This document shows, in pieces, positions 18,504 to 28,405 of a DNA stretch of 64,000 bases. Under the pieces are notes generated by a model. The model did not search any database, had not been told where the DNA came from, and saw only the letters and a list, made by a program, of their open reading frames with translations. Positions within the stretch are counted from its first letter, which is position 1. Each line of letters starts with the position of its first letter. Origin of the DNA: Sphingomonas sp. Leaf9 (GTDB taxonomy: Bacteria > Pseudomonadota > Alphaproteobacteria > Sphingomonadales > Sphingomonadaceae). Both the position numbers and the translations under genes were made by a program. The DNA lies in assembly GCF_001421355.1 (NCBI RefSeq), contig NZ_LMKC01000002.1, forward strand, positions 493,720 to 557,719, given 5' to 3'.

Positions 18504-19397
18504 CTATCGATCGGGCAGGCTGGCCCGGTCAGCGCTCCAGGTGGCCAGCGTCTTGCCGGTTCGCGGGTTGTCGATCGCTACATCGTCCAGCGTCACCGCG
18601 ATGATGCAGATCGGGCGCTGTTCGGGACCGGCGGGTTGTCGACAGGCCACGGGCGATCGATCCGCCGTTCCGCCGATCCTGCCGCGCAGGCGAAGCTGCA
18701 GGCCCTGATCGGCGGGCACCTCGTCCGGGGCCGCGCGCACCACGGTCTCGTAGGGCTTTCCGTCGCGCAGCCCTTGCACGGCACCATCGGCAAATTGGGC
18801 GACCGCCAATGTCTGCCCTGGCAGGGTGACCGCATCGGCGCCGGTGGGTGCGGCGCTGTCCTGCGCCGCCGGGCAGGTTTCGTTCGCCGTCCACGGGCGG
18901 GGAATCCAGAACCCTTCCGCGATCATGCCGGTCGCCGATCCATCCTCCGACGCGCCCAGATCCGCCCCGCTCCAGATGACCGGCGCGACATGGACCCGCA
19001 GCGCCCTGGCCTCAGCATCGTAGCGCCAGCGCATCGGGCTGTCGCTGTCCGCATCGGAAGGTCCGCGACATCCGAAGGGAAGCCGCAATTCGAACCGCTG
19101 CCCCGCCAGATCGGCAGCCGCCTTCGGTAGGGGACGGCCCGATGCAAGCGCATCCGCTGCCTGCGATGCCAGTGCGATCAGGTCGGCACGGGTTTTGACG
19201 ATATCGCGCGGGTCGGGCAGCGAGGGCGCGGGTTGGACAACCGCAGGTGCCGTCGCGACCGGGGCAGCGGCGGGCGGCACGACCTCGCGCGGAGATGTGC
19301 CCCGCCCGATCAGGAACCCCGTTCCGCCGACCGCCAGGGCAATCGCCAGACCGCCTGCCAGCGCAAGCCGGCTGTTCCGCAAGGTTGGCTCGTTCAT
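18504..19397 (-). CDS. Hypothetical membrane-anchored periplasmic protein
   Basis: A 297-residue protein with a single N-terminal hydrophobic segment (about residues 10-32, LALAGGLAIALAVGGTGFLI), then an Ala/Pro linker and a soluble domain of unknown family. Four cysteines in that domain may form disulfides. This points to a periplasmic domain anchored in the inner membrane. It is convergent with the beta-lactamase, 11 bp away, and divergent from the SLC13 transporter. Function unknown. Confidence 0.65.
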   Translation of the reverse strand: MNEPTLRNSRLALAGGLAIALAVGGTGFLIGRGTSPREVVPPAAAPVATAPAVVQPAPSLPDPRDIVKTRADLIALASQAADALASGRPLPKAAADLAGQRFELRLPFGCRGPSDADSDSPMRWRYDAEARALRVHVAPVIWSGADLGASEDGSATGMIAEGFWIPRPWTANETCPAAQDSAAPTGADAVTLPGQTLAVAQFADGAVQGLRDGKPYETVVRAAPDEVPADQGLQLRLRGRIGGTADRSPVACRQPAGPEQRPICIIAVTLDDVAIDNPRTGKTLATWSADRASLPDR

Positions 19398-19512
19398 ACG
19401 GCATCGATAGCAAAGCCCGCCAAATTGGCATACCCAAGGCCATGACATCCGACGATATAATCCCGGACGTGCTGCCCGATCGCGGTATGTCCTCTGCCCG
19501 GGTGATAGCCGC

Positions 19513-20814
19513 GTGACCTTCGATCAGGTGCTGACGCTGCTGGTGCTGGTGCTGGTCGTCGCGGCGCTGATCTGGGACAAGGTACGCTCGGACGTCGTGG
19601 CGCTAAGCGGTGCGGCCGTCCTGCTCATTGCCGGCGTCGTGCGGCCGATCGACGTCCAGAGCGCCTTCGCCAGTCCGGCGATCATCGCGCTCGCCTCGCT
19701 GTTCGTCATCGCTTATGCCCTCGAACTATCGGGCCTGCTCGATCGCGCGATCGAGGCTGCGGTCAGGATGTGCAAGCGGCTGGGGTCGGCCGGCATCTGG
19801 CTGATGCTGGGTGCGATCGGGGTCGCGTCCTGTTTCCTCAACAGCACGCCGATCGTCGTGCTGGGTGCGCCGGTCGTGCGCGATGTCGCGACCGCCCTGA
19901 AACTGCCGCCTAAACGTTATCTGATGCCGTTGTCCTACATTACGGTGCTGACTGGCTGCTGCACCCTGATCGGAACGTCGACCAATTTGCTGGTCGACGA
20001 CATGGCGCGCAATGCCGGGCAACCGCGCTTCGGCATCTTCGAGATCACCCCTGTGGGTCTGCCGATCGCGCTGGCGGGGGCGATCTACCTGTTCCTGTTC
20101 AGCGGCAAGCTGATGCGCGGCAGCATCGCCGATGACAGCCCGGTTCCTGACCGACGCGACGTCGATGTGCCGAACGCCCAGGTCGGCGATCCGACGCTGT
20201 TCGCGGAACATCGCGTCTTTCAACCGGTCAAGGCGGCGATCGCGTTCGCCGTATTCGTCGGCGCGATCGCCGTGGCCGCCACGGGCATCGCACCGATCGC
20301 CGCATCGGCCTTTGCCGGGGCCGTGCTGCTGATCCTGCTGCGCGTCATCACCGCCGACGAAGCCTATGGCGGGCTGCGGCCCCAGATCCTGATCCTGATC
20401 GCCGGCATGGTCGTGATCGGGCTGGCGATGGAGCAAAGCGGCCTCGCCGCGACGGCGACCGGGGCGCTGGTGGGATCGATGCAGGAATTCGGACCGCTGA
20501 CCGCGCTGATCGTGCTGTACGGCGTGACAATGGTGCTGACCGAGCTGCTGTCGAATGCGACCGTGGCCGTTCTGGTCACGCCGATCGCGGTCGCGCTGGC
20601 GGAGAGCCTCGGCGTCAGCCCTCGCCCGTTCCTGGTCGCGGTGATGATGGCGGGCAGCGCCGCGTTCGCGACGCCGTTCGGATACCAGACCAACGTCATC
20701 GTCTACCAGATGGGCGGGTATCGCTACATGGACTTTGTGAAGGTCGGCTTGCCCCTGAACCTGATCACCTTCGCCGTTGCGATCGTGACGATCCCGGTCT
20801 TCTTTCCGTTCTGA
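19513..20814 (+). CDS. SLC13/DASS-family anion transporter
   Basis: A 433-residue inner-membrane protein with about eleven to twelve hydrophobic segments. The two signature motifs of the family are present: NSTPIVVLGAP followed by GTSTNLLVDD (about residues 156-165), and SNATVAVLVTP (about 345-355). Relatives are sodium-coupled dicarboxylate, sulfate or phosphate transporters. Larger members carry central TrkA-C domains; this one has only a short linker (about 205-240). The start is the GTG at 19513. The substrate cannot be read from the sequence. Confidence 0.85.
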   Translation: MTFDQVLTLLVLVLVVAALIWDKVRSDVVALSGAAVLLIAGVVRPIDVQSAFASPAIIALASLFVIAYALELSGLLDRAIEAAVRMCKRLGSAGIWLMLGAIGVASCFLNSTPIVVLGAPVVRDVATALKLPPKRYLMPLSYITVLTGCCTLIGTSTNLLVDDMARNAGQPRFGIFEITPVGLPIALAGAIYLFLFSGKLMRGSIADDSPVPDRRDVDVPNAQVGDPTLFAEHRVFQPVKAAIAFAVFVGAIAVAATGIAPIAASAFAGAVLLILLRVITADEAYGGLRPQILILIAGMVVIGLAMEQSGLAATATGALVGSMQEFGPLTALIVLYGVTMVLTELLSNATVAVLVTPIAVALAESLGVSPRPFLVAVMMAGSAAFATPFGYQTNVIVYQMGGYRYMDFVKVGLPLNLITFAVAIVTIPVFFPF

Positions 20815-20867
20815 TCGATGCTGCGGCCCGGTCGCCGATCGACCGCGCCACCCCTTGGAATCCTGCC

Positions 20868-21924
20868 ATGCGCATTCTCGTCTATATCGTCCGCGCCCTT
20901 GCGGGATTGCTGGTCCTGGTCACCGCGCTCGGCATCGTCGAATCGAATGAATGGTGGATCAGGATTTGGGATTTCCCGCGGGTCCAGATCCTGGTGGCAC
21001 TGCTGTTCACGGGAGGGACGGCACTGTGGCTGGATCGACGGGTCGGGCGCTGGGTAGTGCTGCGCGGTCGCGGCCGGGTGGCAGCTCTATCGCATCTATC
21101 CCTATACGCCGCTCGCCCGGACGGAATTGGCGTTCGCGAAGGCCGGTTCCACCTCAACGGATCGGTGCTTCAGCATACTCTCGCTGAACGTCCTCGAATC
21201 CAACCGCGACTATCGCTGGACAGTACAGCTGATCGATCAGGTCCGCCCCGACCTCCTGTTGCTGATGGAAACCGACAAGCGCTGGGCAGCGGCGCTGGCA
21301 CCGCAACTGGCACGCTATCCGAACCGGCTCGAACGCCCTCTCGGCAACACCTATGGCATGATCCTGGCGACACGTTTGCCGATGCGCGACGCCAACATCG
21401 AAACGATCGCCGAAAAGAACACACCATCAATGCATGCCGAACTGACAGCGGGGGACCCGTTCAGGTTGATCGCATTGCATCCCCGGCCGCCCTTGCCAGG
21501 ACAGGTCACCGAGGCACGCGACGCCGAAATAGCGATTGCGGCACGGCGCGCTGCCCGCACCAGACTGCCGGTTCTGGCGATCGGCGATTTCAACGATGTG
21601 GCGTGGTCGCACACGTCGCAGCTGTTCAAGCGTGTCGGCGGCTATCTCGACCCGCGTATCGGGCGCGGCACGTTCGCAACCTTTCCGGCGCGAACGCCGC
21701 TGCTCGGTTGGCCGCTCGATCACCTGTTCGTGACGCCGGAATTCGCCGTGCGCGATCTTGCGGTGCTGGAGGATGTCGGTTCCGACCATCTGCCGGTCCA
21801 TGCCCGCCTGTGCCTGACCGGACGGCCTGCGGACAGCAAGCGCCCCGAATCCGTATCGCGCGAGGACCGCCGCGACGTGAAGGAGGTCTTGCAGGAATAT
21901 GACGAGGAGCAACGTCGCCCCTGA
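20868..21924 (+). pseudogene. Endonuclease/exonuclease/phosphatase membrane protein, frameshifted
   Basis: The first about 65 codons (frame of 20868) encode two hydrophobic segments typical of the family's N-terminus (MRILVYIVRALAG, then FPRVQILVALLF). Between about 21050 and 21075 the coding continues one base later, with WQLYRIYPYTPLA and the EEP domain: SLNVLESN, LLLMETDKRW, GDFNDVAWS (metal site) and GSDHLPVHA (catalytic DH). A single-base insertion or two-base deletion explains the break. It could be a real pseudogene, a sequencing error, or a gene restarting internally. If intact it would be a membrane-anchored phosphodiesterase. The second frame ends at 21924. Confidence 0.75.
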
Positions 21925-22031
21925 CATGCGCCGTGCGGTGGATCGATCGGCAAGGTCGATATTTCAAGCCGGATGGCGGGCGGGACTTCGAAGAAGCGCC
22001 GCATGGAACCAGCTCGCCGACGGGAGCAGGC

Positions 22032-23421
22032 GTGCGCAAACTGGCCAACATCACATCCTTTGGATTGCTGGCGCTGCTGACGGTAGCCATGCCATCCGCA
22101 GCGGTGGCGCAGATCACCGAGGACGGTCTGCTGCACGAAGCGGTCGGCGCGCCCGATAACTGGCACCTGTCGGGCAGCGTCCGTGCCCGGTTCGAGGCGA
22201 TCGACGGTCAGTTTCGCGAGGACGCGGTCAACCGCAATCAGGTGCTGGCGCTGCGCACGACGCTGTTCGCCGAATATGATGCCGGGCCGGTGCGGTTTGG
22301 TGCGGAATTCCACGACGCCCGCGCCTATTTCCAGCGGCGCGGATCGTCGGTCGGGACCGATGTTGTGAATGCGCTCGAGTTTTCGCAATATTATGCCCAG
22401 GGCGATCTTGGCGAGGCACCGGGTAGCGGTAGTACCAGCTATCTGAAGGCCGGTCGGATGACGATGCAACTGGGGTCCGAACGGCTCGTCGCGCGGCAGG
22501 GGTTTCGAACCTCGGTAACGTCGTTCACCGGGTTGCGGCTGACGCGCGAGGGAGAGGATGATCGTGCCTTCGTCGCTTTCTGGACCATGCCTACCGTCCG
22601 GTTGCCGACCGGCACCACCGCGATCCGGCGCAACCGGCCGCAATGGGATCGCGAGAATACCGACCTGCAACTGTTCGGCGCCTTCAACCGCCTGCCTCTC
22701 GGCGGCGAAATCCGTCTCGAAACCTACGTTTATGGCCTGATCGAACGCGGCGAAAGCCAGGCAGATCGTAGCGACCGGCGGCTGGTCACGCCGGGGGCGC
22801 GACTGTTCGTCCGTCCCGACCAAGGCATGACGTTCGAGGTCGAGGCGATGGCGCAATATGGACGTGGGCGCGATGGCAGCCCGGACAGCGGCAAACCGGT
22901 CGTACCGGTCGCGGCTTATGGTTTCCATGGCGATGTCGGCTATCGCTTCGCAGGCGGATGGAAATTCGAGCTGACCGCATTCTTCGACTATTATACCGGC
23001 AATAGGCGGGAGGATCGGATCGGCCGGTTCGACACGCTGTACGGCGCACGGCGGTTCGAATTCGGGCCGACCGAATTATTCGGCGCGGCGGACCGGTCGA
23101 ACATGCTCTCCCCCGGCGTACGGCTGAAGGCTGCCCCTACAGGCGGGCTGTCGGTGATGGGCGATTACCGCCTGCTCCGCCTCGCCAGTGCGGTCGATCG
23201 TTTCAGCAACAGCGACGTGCGCGACGCCACCGGGCGTGCCGGGCGCAATGCCGGACAGCAGGTGCAGCTGCAGGTCGAATATGATCTGGTCGCGGATATC
23301 TTAGCGCTCGATCTCGGCTATGCGCGGCTGTTCAAAGGCCGGTTTCTGCGCGAGGCGCCGAATGCACCGGACCCGCGCGATGTCCAGTTACGGCTACGCG
23401 TCGATCATGTTCTCCTTCTAG
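22032..23421 (+). pseudogene. Alginate-export-type outer-membrane porin, frameshift near C-terminus
   Basis: A signal peptide (about residues 1-26, ending AVAQ) precedes a long beta-barrel rich in alternating aromatic and polar strands, resembling the alginate export (AlgE-like) family. The uninterrupted frame runs to 23543, but its last about 50 residues do not look like barrel strands. Around 23365-23380 the frame one base later reads SSYGYASIMFSF and stops at 23421. That is the classic terminal strand ending in phenylalanine needed for Bam-dependent assembly. This suggests a one-base insertion (or two-base loss), or a sequencing error. The start is the GTG at 22032 after GGGAGCAGG. Confidence 0.65.
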
Positions 23422-23502
23422 CCGCCAGCATATGGCTGCACGGGCAGGTAGCGCTTTTCCTTCCGCCACTGATCCGCCGACGGGACACTGGATTGCGGAA
23501 CC

Positions 23503-23874
23503 TCACCCCGCCTTCCACTTCACCGGTATACGCAGGTAAGTGATGCCGTTCGCCTCGGCCGGTTCGAAATGGCCCGCGCGGATATTGACCTGGATCGAGG
23601 GCAGCAGCAGCTTGGGCACGGATAGCCCGGCGTCGCGCTGCTCGCGCATGGCGACGAACTCGTCTTCGCTTACGGCGTCATGGACGTGGACACTCGACCG
23701 GCGCTGCTCACCCACGGTCGTCTCCCAGCGATACTCGTCGCGACCCTGTGCCTTGTAGTCGTGGCACAGGAACAGCCGCGTCGCGTCAGGCAACGCCAGC
23801 AGGCGACGAATCGAGCGGTAGAGCGTACGCGCGTCGCCACCGGGAAAGTCGGCACGGGCGGTGACCACCTCCAC
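23503..23874 (-). pseudogene. MBL-fold hydrolase, C-terminal fragment only
   Basis: The fragment encodes TARADFPGGDARTLYRSIRR through FLCHDYKAQGRDEYRWETT to LLLPSIQVNIRAGHFEPAEA. This is the C-terminal half of the persulfide-dioxygenase-like MBL proteins found with BigR and TauE/SafE. The N-terminal half with the HxHxDH zinc site is missing. Upstream of TARADF the sequence changes abruptly, at about 23865, into a piece of another gene on the opposite strand. No start codon with a ribosome-binding site fits. Confidence 0.75.
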
Positions 23875-24061
23875 CTCCTACGCTCTGTCGGGTCTGGTCG
23901 ATTGGGGCGTGACCGCGCTGCTGGTCATGGGTGGCGTCGTTGGAACGGTCGGCGGCATCGCGCTGGGCAAGGTTCTTGGCGCCCGGAAGGGGCTGCTCGA
24001 ACGCGGCTTTGCCGCCGTGGTGATTGCTATCGGGGCTTACATCATCACGTCATCCGCCTGA
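23861..24061 (+). pseudogene. TauE/SafE sulfite exporter, C-terminal fragment only
   Basis: About 66 codons read SYALSGLVDWGVTALLVMGG through GFAAVVIAIGAYI, matching the last two membrane segments of TauE/SafE-family anion exporters. The first about 180 residues are absent. It is joined head to head with the MBL hydrolase fragment at about 23862-23875. The two families are usual partners in sulfide detoxification loci, so the junction probably marks one deletion that removed the 5' halves of a divergent pair. Confidence 0.7.
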
Positions 24062-24558
24062 GCCGCACCCTTTCCGAGAACGACCATGCGGAGAGAAGGG
24101 TCGCGTTTCAGTTGCGTCTGCTGCGTCTTGCCGGTTCCTGTTTCCCAAAATGCTTTTCCGGCAATGCTCCATGGACATGGAGTATCCAGAAACAGGCGGG
24201 TGACTCGAAGTCGAGCCCTGCTACGGAACGGCCTCGGCTGGGATCGGCCGGCAAGCGGGCAGGGTTGGCGAGAGCCACCGCGTTGGTATCAGCGGATCAG
24301 GGCAATTCTAAACAGTCGCCGGCCGCCGTGGATTCTTTAAGTCCGATCCCTTTCCATGCGACCAGTACATGGCTATCCTGTTTAACGAGCCTCAGATGAT
24401 CCGACGTTAGAACACGGACTTAGATGGTTAAAGCTTTGGCGTGACGGTCCTGCCGCCGCAGCCAGTCTGCAATCCGAGAATTTGGACAACGGCACAAAAT
24501 CGGCCGCAGCCGTTCGGCTGGTGCGCGTGAAGGCTTCATGCGGGTCAAATGACGCCCT
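24062..24558. other. Intergenic stretch, no supported gene
   Basis: About 500 bp between the TauE/SafE remnant and the VOC gene. Short open frames exist on the plus strand but lack a domain or start signals. Nothing recognisable; possibly part of the same decayed segment. Confidence 0.45.
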
Positions 24559-24981
24559 TCAGTCCGGGACGAAGGGGGTCGCGAATTCCAGTCGGATGCC
24601 GCCCGGAATGAAAACGATAAAATGCCGGGTCGCCGATCCCGGCTGGATAGCATCGGGCGCGACATCGACGACGACATCGGCATGCGCGCCCACCCGCGCC
24701 CATACCGCGTCGAGCGCGGCGTCGTCCGCGACCGCCAGCGACAAATGGTGCAGTCCGATATTCGCCCGCCGGTCGAACGGGCGTGCCGCAGCCGGATCGG
24801 CGGCGCGCCACAGCGTCAGCAGGATGCGGCCATCGGACACGAAGACCGCGGGATACTCCGGCTTCCCGCCGACGACATCGAAGCCCAGCACGTCGCAGAA
24901 GAACAGGCGCGCCTGGTCGATATCCGGCACGGTCAGCCCGACATGGTGGACGCCGATCGTCAGCTTGTCGGTCATGGTCAT
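24559..24981 (-). CDS. VOC-family (glyoxalase/dioxygenase fold) protein
   Basis: A 140-residue protein with paired beta-alpha-beta-beta-beta modules: VHHVGLTVPDIDQARLFFCD (about residues 11-30) and IGLHHLSLAV (about 75-84), ending FIPGGIRLEF. Candidate metal ligands are His12 or His13, His79 and the Glu near 132. Members include lyases, dioxygenases and resistance proteins; the substrate is unknown. The ATG at 24981 follows AAGGAG and overlaps the upstream gene's stop by 4 nt. It is the last gene of the TetR-controlled operon. Confidence 0.85.
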   Translation of the reverse strand: MTMTDKLTIGVHHVGLTVPDIDQARLFFCDVLGFDVVGGKPEYPAVFVSDGRILLTLWRAADPAAARPFDRRANIGLHHLSLAVADDAALDAVWARVGAHADVVVDVAPDAIQPGSATRHFIVFIPGGIRLEFATPFVPD

Positions 24982-25589
24982 GCTCCTTGCAAAGCGGAAA
25001 TCCGGTCCCGCAGGCGGGCGATCTCTTCGTGGAGGGGTTGCGTCGCCGCCTCGACCTGGTTGGCCGTGAAGCGGGGCGTGATGTGCTGCGGACAATTCCA
25101 GTCGAACCCGACAATATCGATGACGAACGCCCGTTCGCCCCTGGCCGCATATCCGGGCGGCATCAGCACCGCGACCTGTTTGGGATCGTCGCTGGTCTCC
25201 GCGTGGCCGATCAGTTTCAGCCTGCGCCGCGTCGGATAATCGATCAGGAACAGGCATATCCGGTCGTCGCGCGCCACGTTGGCGACCGACAGGAACTGCC
25301 GGTTGCCCTGATAATCGGCAAAGCCGATCCGGTTGCCCGACAACCGTCGCAGGAAGCCCGGCGGCCCGCCGCGATGCTGCAGGTAAGGCCAACCTTCCTC
25401 GCTGATGCTGGCCATGTAGAAGCTGTCGCGCGCGGCGATGAAGTCCGCTTCCCGGTCGGTCAGCAGGTCGGCCTCACCCGCCTGCGCCTCCATCCGCGCA
25501 TAGGATGCGCGCGAGCCGTCCAGCGCCTGCAACGCGCGCGACCGTGGGCCGAACATGGTCTTCAGGAACGTCTGTGCCATGGGATGCAT
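24978..25589 (-). CDS. Pyridoxamine 5'-phosphate oxidase-like flavin protein
   Basis: A 203-residue protein with the split-barrel fold of PNPOx-like FMN proteins: DFIAARDSFYMASISEEGWP (about residues 48-67), GFADYQGNRQFLSVANV (about 87-103) and ICLFLIDY. Such proteins are general flavin reductases, F420- or heme-binding variants, or detoxifying enzymes; here the substrate is unknown. The ATG at 25589 follows AAGGAGA. It couples to the VOC gene by a 4-nt overlap. Confidence 0.8.
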   Translation of the reverse strand: MHPMAQTFLKTMFGPRSRALQALDGSRASYARMEAQAGEADLLTDREADFIAARDSFYMASISEEGWPYLQHRGGPPGFLRRLSGNRIGFADYQGNRQFLSVANVARDDRICLFLIDYPTRRRLKLIGHAETSDDPKQVAVLMPPGYAARGERAFVIDIVGFDWNCPQHITPRFTANQVEAATQPLHEEIARLRDRISALQGA

Positions 25590-25641
25590 GTCTCCTTGGA
25601 ACTGTCCAGCCGGCCCCCGATGCGGCCGACCCCTTCGCCGT

Positions 25642-26223
25642 TCAACCGCCGCGATCGAGTGCGGCCAGCAGCGACGATCGAAGCCGGTCAACGACCCGCC
25701 GAAAGGCCGCTTCGTCGCCCAGCGCGCGGGTCAGGACAATCGCGCCCTGGATTCCCGACACCGCCTCCTCGGCAAGCTCCATCGCCAGGGCGGGTGGGAC
25801 GCCGCCGCGTTCGAGGCAGCGGGCGACGGCCCCGATCCATCGCGCGAAATACTGCCGCACCCGCGCGGCAAAGACTTCCCCGGCGGCGTTCAGGCCAAGG
25901 CTGCCGATGACGCACACCCGCCTGCCGGACAGGAAATAGGTGCTAACGACATCGAACATCGCCGCGATGGCGGTTGCCGGGTCGGTCGTGTCTTCCAGCG
26001 GCCGAAAGATCGCCTCGGTAAACCAGCGGTCGATATCGTCGAGCACCGCCGCCATCATCTCCTCCTTCCCGCCGGGAAAGAAGTTGTAGAGGCTGCCTTT
26101 GCCCAGGCCCGTCGCCTGCGTCAGCACGGCCAGGCTCGCGCCGTCATAGCCATGTTCGCGAAACGCCTCGGCAAGCGCGGGCAGGGCGCTTTGCCGGTCG
26201 GTGAGGACGCGCTTTGCCCTCAC
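25642..26223 (-). CDS. TetR-family repressor
   Basis: A 193-residue regulator. The N-terminal helix-turn-helix is at about residues 10-56 ([20 protein letters not shown], then [11 protein letters not shown]). The C-terminal ligand domain is of the kind found next to redox or electrophile detoxification genes. The GTG start overlaps the preceding gene by 4 nt (GTGA), so it is translated as part of the operon it probably controls. The likely operator is the inverted repeat at 26737-26776. Confidence 0.85.
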   Translation of the reverse strand: MRAKRVLTDRQSALPALAEAFREHGYDGASLAVLTQATGLGKGSLYNFFPGGKEEMMAAVLDDIDRWFTEAIFRPLEDTTDPATAIAAMFDVVSTYFLSGRRVCVIGSLGLNAAGEVFAARVRQYFARWIGAVARCLERGGVPPALAMELAEEAVSGIQGAIVLTRALGDEAAFRRVVDRLRSSLLAALDRGG

Positions 26224-26684
26224 AGATCGAGATCGCTCAGCGACGGGTGGTCATCGGGACGCCGGCCAAGCGGCCAGCGGAACTTGCGATCGGGCTCGGC
26301 GATCGGCATTTCGTTGATGCTGGCATGGCGGTTCGCCATCAGCCCATCGTCGGCGAAAAGCCAGTTTTCGTTGCCATAGGCGCGGAACCACTGCCCATTG
26401 TCGTCGCGATATTCATAGGCATAGCGGACGGCGATGCGGTTGCCGGTAAAGGCCCATAATTCCTTGATGAGCCGATAGTCATGTTCCCTGTTCCACTTGC
26501 GGGTCAGGAATGCCTGTGCCTCGTCGCGATTGGCGGCGAACTCGACCCGGTTCCGCCAGCGGGTATCCGGCGTGTAGGCAAGCGCGACCCTTGCCGCGTC
26601 GCGGGTGTTCCAGCCATCCTCCGCCAGCCGAACCTTTTCGACGGCGCTGTCGTGGGTGAAGGGGGGCAGGGGTGGACGGGACAT
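26220..26684 (-). CDS. NTF2-like (SnoaL/DUF1348) protein
   Basis: A 154-residue protein of the DUF1348 group of the NTF2 superfamily, shown by [16 protein letters not shown] (about residues 34-49) and [19 protein letters not shown] (about 77-95). NTF2-like folds bind small hydrophobic molecules or act as isomerases or hydrolases; the substrate is unknown. It is first of the four-gene operon NTF2-tetR-PNPOx-VOC. Confidence 0.82.
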   Translation of the reverse strand: MSRPPLPPFTHDSAVEKVRLAEDGWNTRDAARVALAYTPDTRWRNRVEFAANRDEAQAFLTRKWNREHDYRLIKELWAFTGNRIAVRYAYEYRDDNGQWFRAYGNENWLFADDGLMANRHASINEMPIAEPDRKFRWPLGRRPDDHPSLSDLDL

Positions 26685-26736
26685 CTTGCTTCCTTTCCGG
26701 TCGGGACCCGCGTCGGCGAAGGGCGCCTGCGCTAGT

Positions 26737-26776
26737 CTTGTACTGATAGGTACATAATTATACCGATCAGTACAAG
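26737..26776. promoter_or_regulatory. TetR operator (11-bp perfect inverted repeat)
   Basis: CTTGTACTGAT at 26737-26747 is perfectly inverted as ATCAGTACAAG at 26766-26776. A second, nested dyad (GGTA..TACC) fills the middle. It lies 53 bp upstream of the NTF2-like gene in a locally AT-rich promoter region and fits the operon's own TetR repressor. Confidence 0.7.
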
Positions 26777-26818
26777 ATGTTTTGACGGAATGCCGTTGTC
26801 CGGGTGAGCGACCCGGAG

Positions 26819-28405
26819 TCAGTCGATGATGTGCGCCCAGCTAAGATCGAACCGCGCAAGATATTTGCGCAGGCGATCGGCATCGTTGGTCGAGCTTCGC
26901 TGGCGACGCGACGCAACGAAAAGCGTGCGGCCGGCATCGGACAGCGACCGGCTGGCACGGCAGGTTTCGACGACATGGGCCAGCTGAACGCGATCGAACG
27001 GGTCGAGTGCTTCCATCTGCCCGGCGGTCAGCAGGTCGGTCAACGGGTCGGGCGCTTCGGTTCCGCCGCGCCATAGCCGTTGCAGGCGTGCGATCTCGGT
27101 CGTGACGCACTCCACGTTGATCCGGCCTTCCGGGCTGAAGGTCGCCATGCGCGTCACGCTGGCCGCCAGGTCGCGAAAGTTGCCGGGCCAGCGCGCCTGG
27201 CCACTGGTCGCGAAGTCGAGATACCGGTCGCGCGCTTCCTTGTTGAAGGTGATGCGATCGCCCTCGCGCTCGGCGTGGCGATCGAGTTCATAGTCGAGAT
27301 TGGGGGCGATATCCTCGCGCCGCTCGGCAAGGCTGGGGAGGGCGAAGGTCCAGAGGTTGAGCCGGGCATACAGGTCGTCGCGAAAATTGCCCTCCGCCAC
27401 GCAGGCGGCAAGGTTGCGATTGGTGCCGGCGATCAGCTGAAATTCGCTTTCGACCTCGCGGTCGGCGCCGACCGGCAGGAAGCGCTTGTCCTCGATCGCG
27501 CGCAGGATCATCGCCTGTTCGTCGAGGCCCAGTTCGCCGATCTCGTCGAGGAACAGGACGCCGGTATCGGCGGTACGCAGCAGGCCCGCGCGATCGGCGG
27601 CAGCGCCGGTGAACGCGCCCTTGCGATGGCCGAACAGCGCCGACATCGCGCTGTCCCCCTTCAACGTCGCGCAATTCACCTCCACCAGCGGGCCCTTCAC
27701 CTGCCGTTTCAGGCGCTTCAATTCGTAGATGCGCCGGGCGAGCTGACTCTTGCCCGCCCCGGTCGGCCCCATCAGCAACAGCGGCGCGCGGCTGCGGATC
27801 GCGACCTGTTCGATCTCGTCGATCATCGCATTGAAGGCGGCGTTGCGCGTGTCGATCCCCGATTTCAGGAAGCTGGTGCCCTCGGCCCGGTCGGCGGCGA
27901 AGCGTGTGGCGATGCTGTCGTAGCGCGACAGGTCCAGGTCGATCGCATTCCAGTTGCCCGCTGCGCTGCCCCCGCCCCGGCTGGGCTGTGTCTGGAGCAG
28001 GCGACCGGGCAGGTAATGCGCCTCGCTCAGCAGGAACAGGCAGATTTGCGCGACGTGCGTGCCGGTGGTGATGTGGATGAGATAGTCTTCGCTCTCCGGA
28101 TCGAACGGATAGGCTCGCGCGAAGTCGAGCAGCTTGCCGTACACCTCCTCGAAATCCCACGGATCGGTGAAGTCGAGGACATGCGGCTCCACCCGCGTTT
28201 CGGGGGAAACCGAGGCGATATCCTCGGCGACATAATGGGCCAGTCGCTCGTGGCGCGTGCCGTGCAGCAGCACCAGTCGGTCGACCCGCAAATCCTCGTG
28301 CATCGTCAGGCCGACGGTCGGTCGCCATTTCGACCAACGGGACGGGCCAAACTTGCTGGCGTCAAGCGTGGAGCCGAGAAAGCCGATAACGGTCGTTGGG
28401 CGCAT
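26819..28405 (-). CDS. rtcR: RtcR, sigma-54-dependent activator of the RNA-repair operon
   Basis: A 528-residue bacterial enhancer-binding protein. The N-terminal about 180 residues ([20 protein letters not shown] onward) form the CARF-type sensory domain of RtcR. The AAA+ domain carries Walker A GPTGAGKS (about residues 194-201), the sigma-54-contacting KGAFTGA loop, and Walker [10 protein letters not shown]. The end contains a Fis-like helix-turn-helix (about 470-515). In enterobacteria, RtcR responds to RNA damage products and activates rtcBA. The ATG at 28405 follows AGGATAG. It is transcribed away from rsr, with a sigma-54 promoter in the shared region. Confidence 0.93.
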   Translation of the reverse strand: MRPTTVIGFLGSTLDASKFGPSRWSKWRPTVGLTMHEDLRVDRLVLLHGTRHERLAHYVAEDIASVSPETRVEPHVLDFTDPWDFEEVYGKLLDFARAYPFDPESEDYLIHITTGTHVAQICLFLLSEAHYLPGRLLQTQPSRGGGSAAGNWNAIDLDLSRYDSIATRFAADRAEGTSFLKSGIDTRNAAFNAMIDEIEQVAIRSRAPLLLMGPTGAGKSQLARRIYELKRLKRQVKGPLVEVNCATLKGDSAMSALFGHRKGAFTGAAADRAGLLRTADTGVLFLDEIGELGLDEQAMILRAIEDKRFLPVGADREVESEFQLIAGTNRNLAACVAEGNFRDDLYARLNLWTFALPSLAERREDIAPNLDYELDRHAEREGDRITFNKEARDRYLDFATSGQARWPGNFRDLAASVTRMATFSPEGRINVECVTTEIARLQRLWRGGTEAPDPLTDLLTAGQMEALDPFDRVQLAHVVETCRASRSLSDAGRTLFVASRRQRSSTNDADRLRKYLARFDLSWAHIID

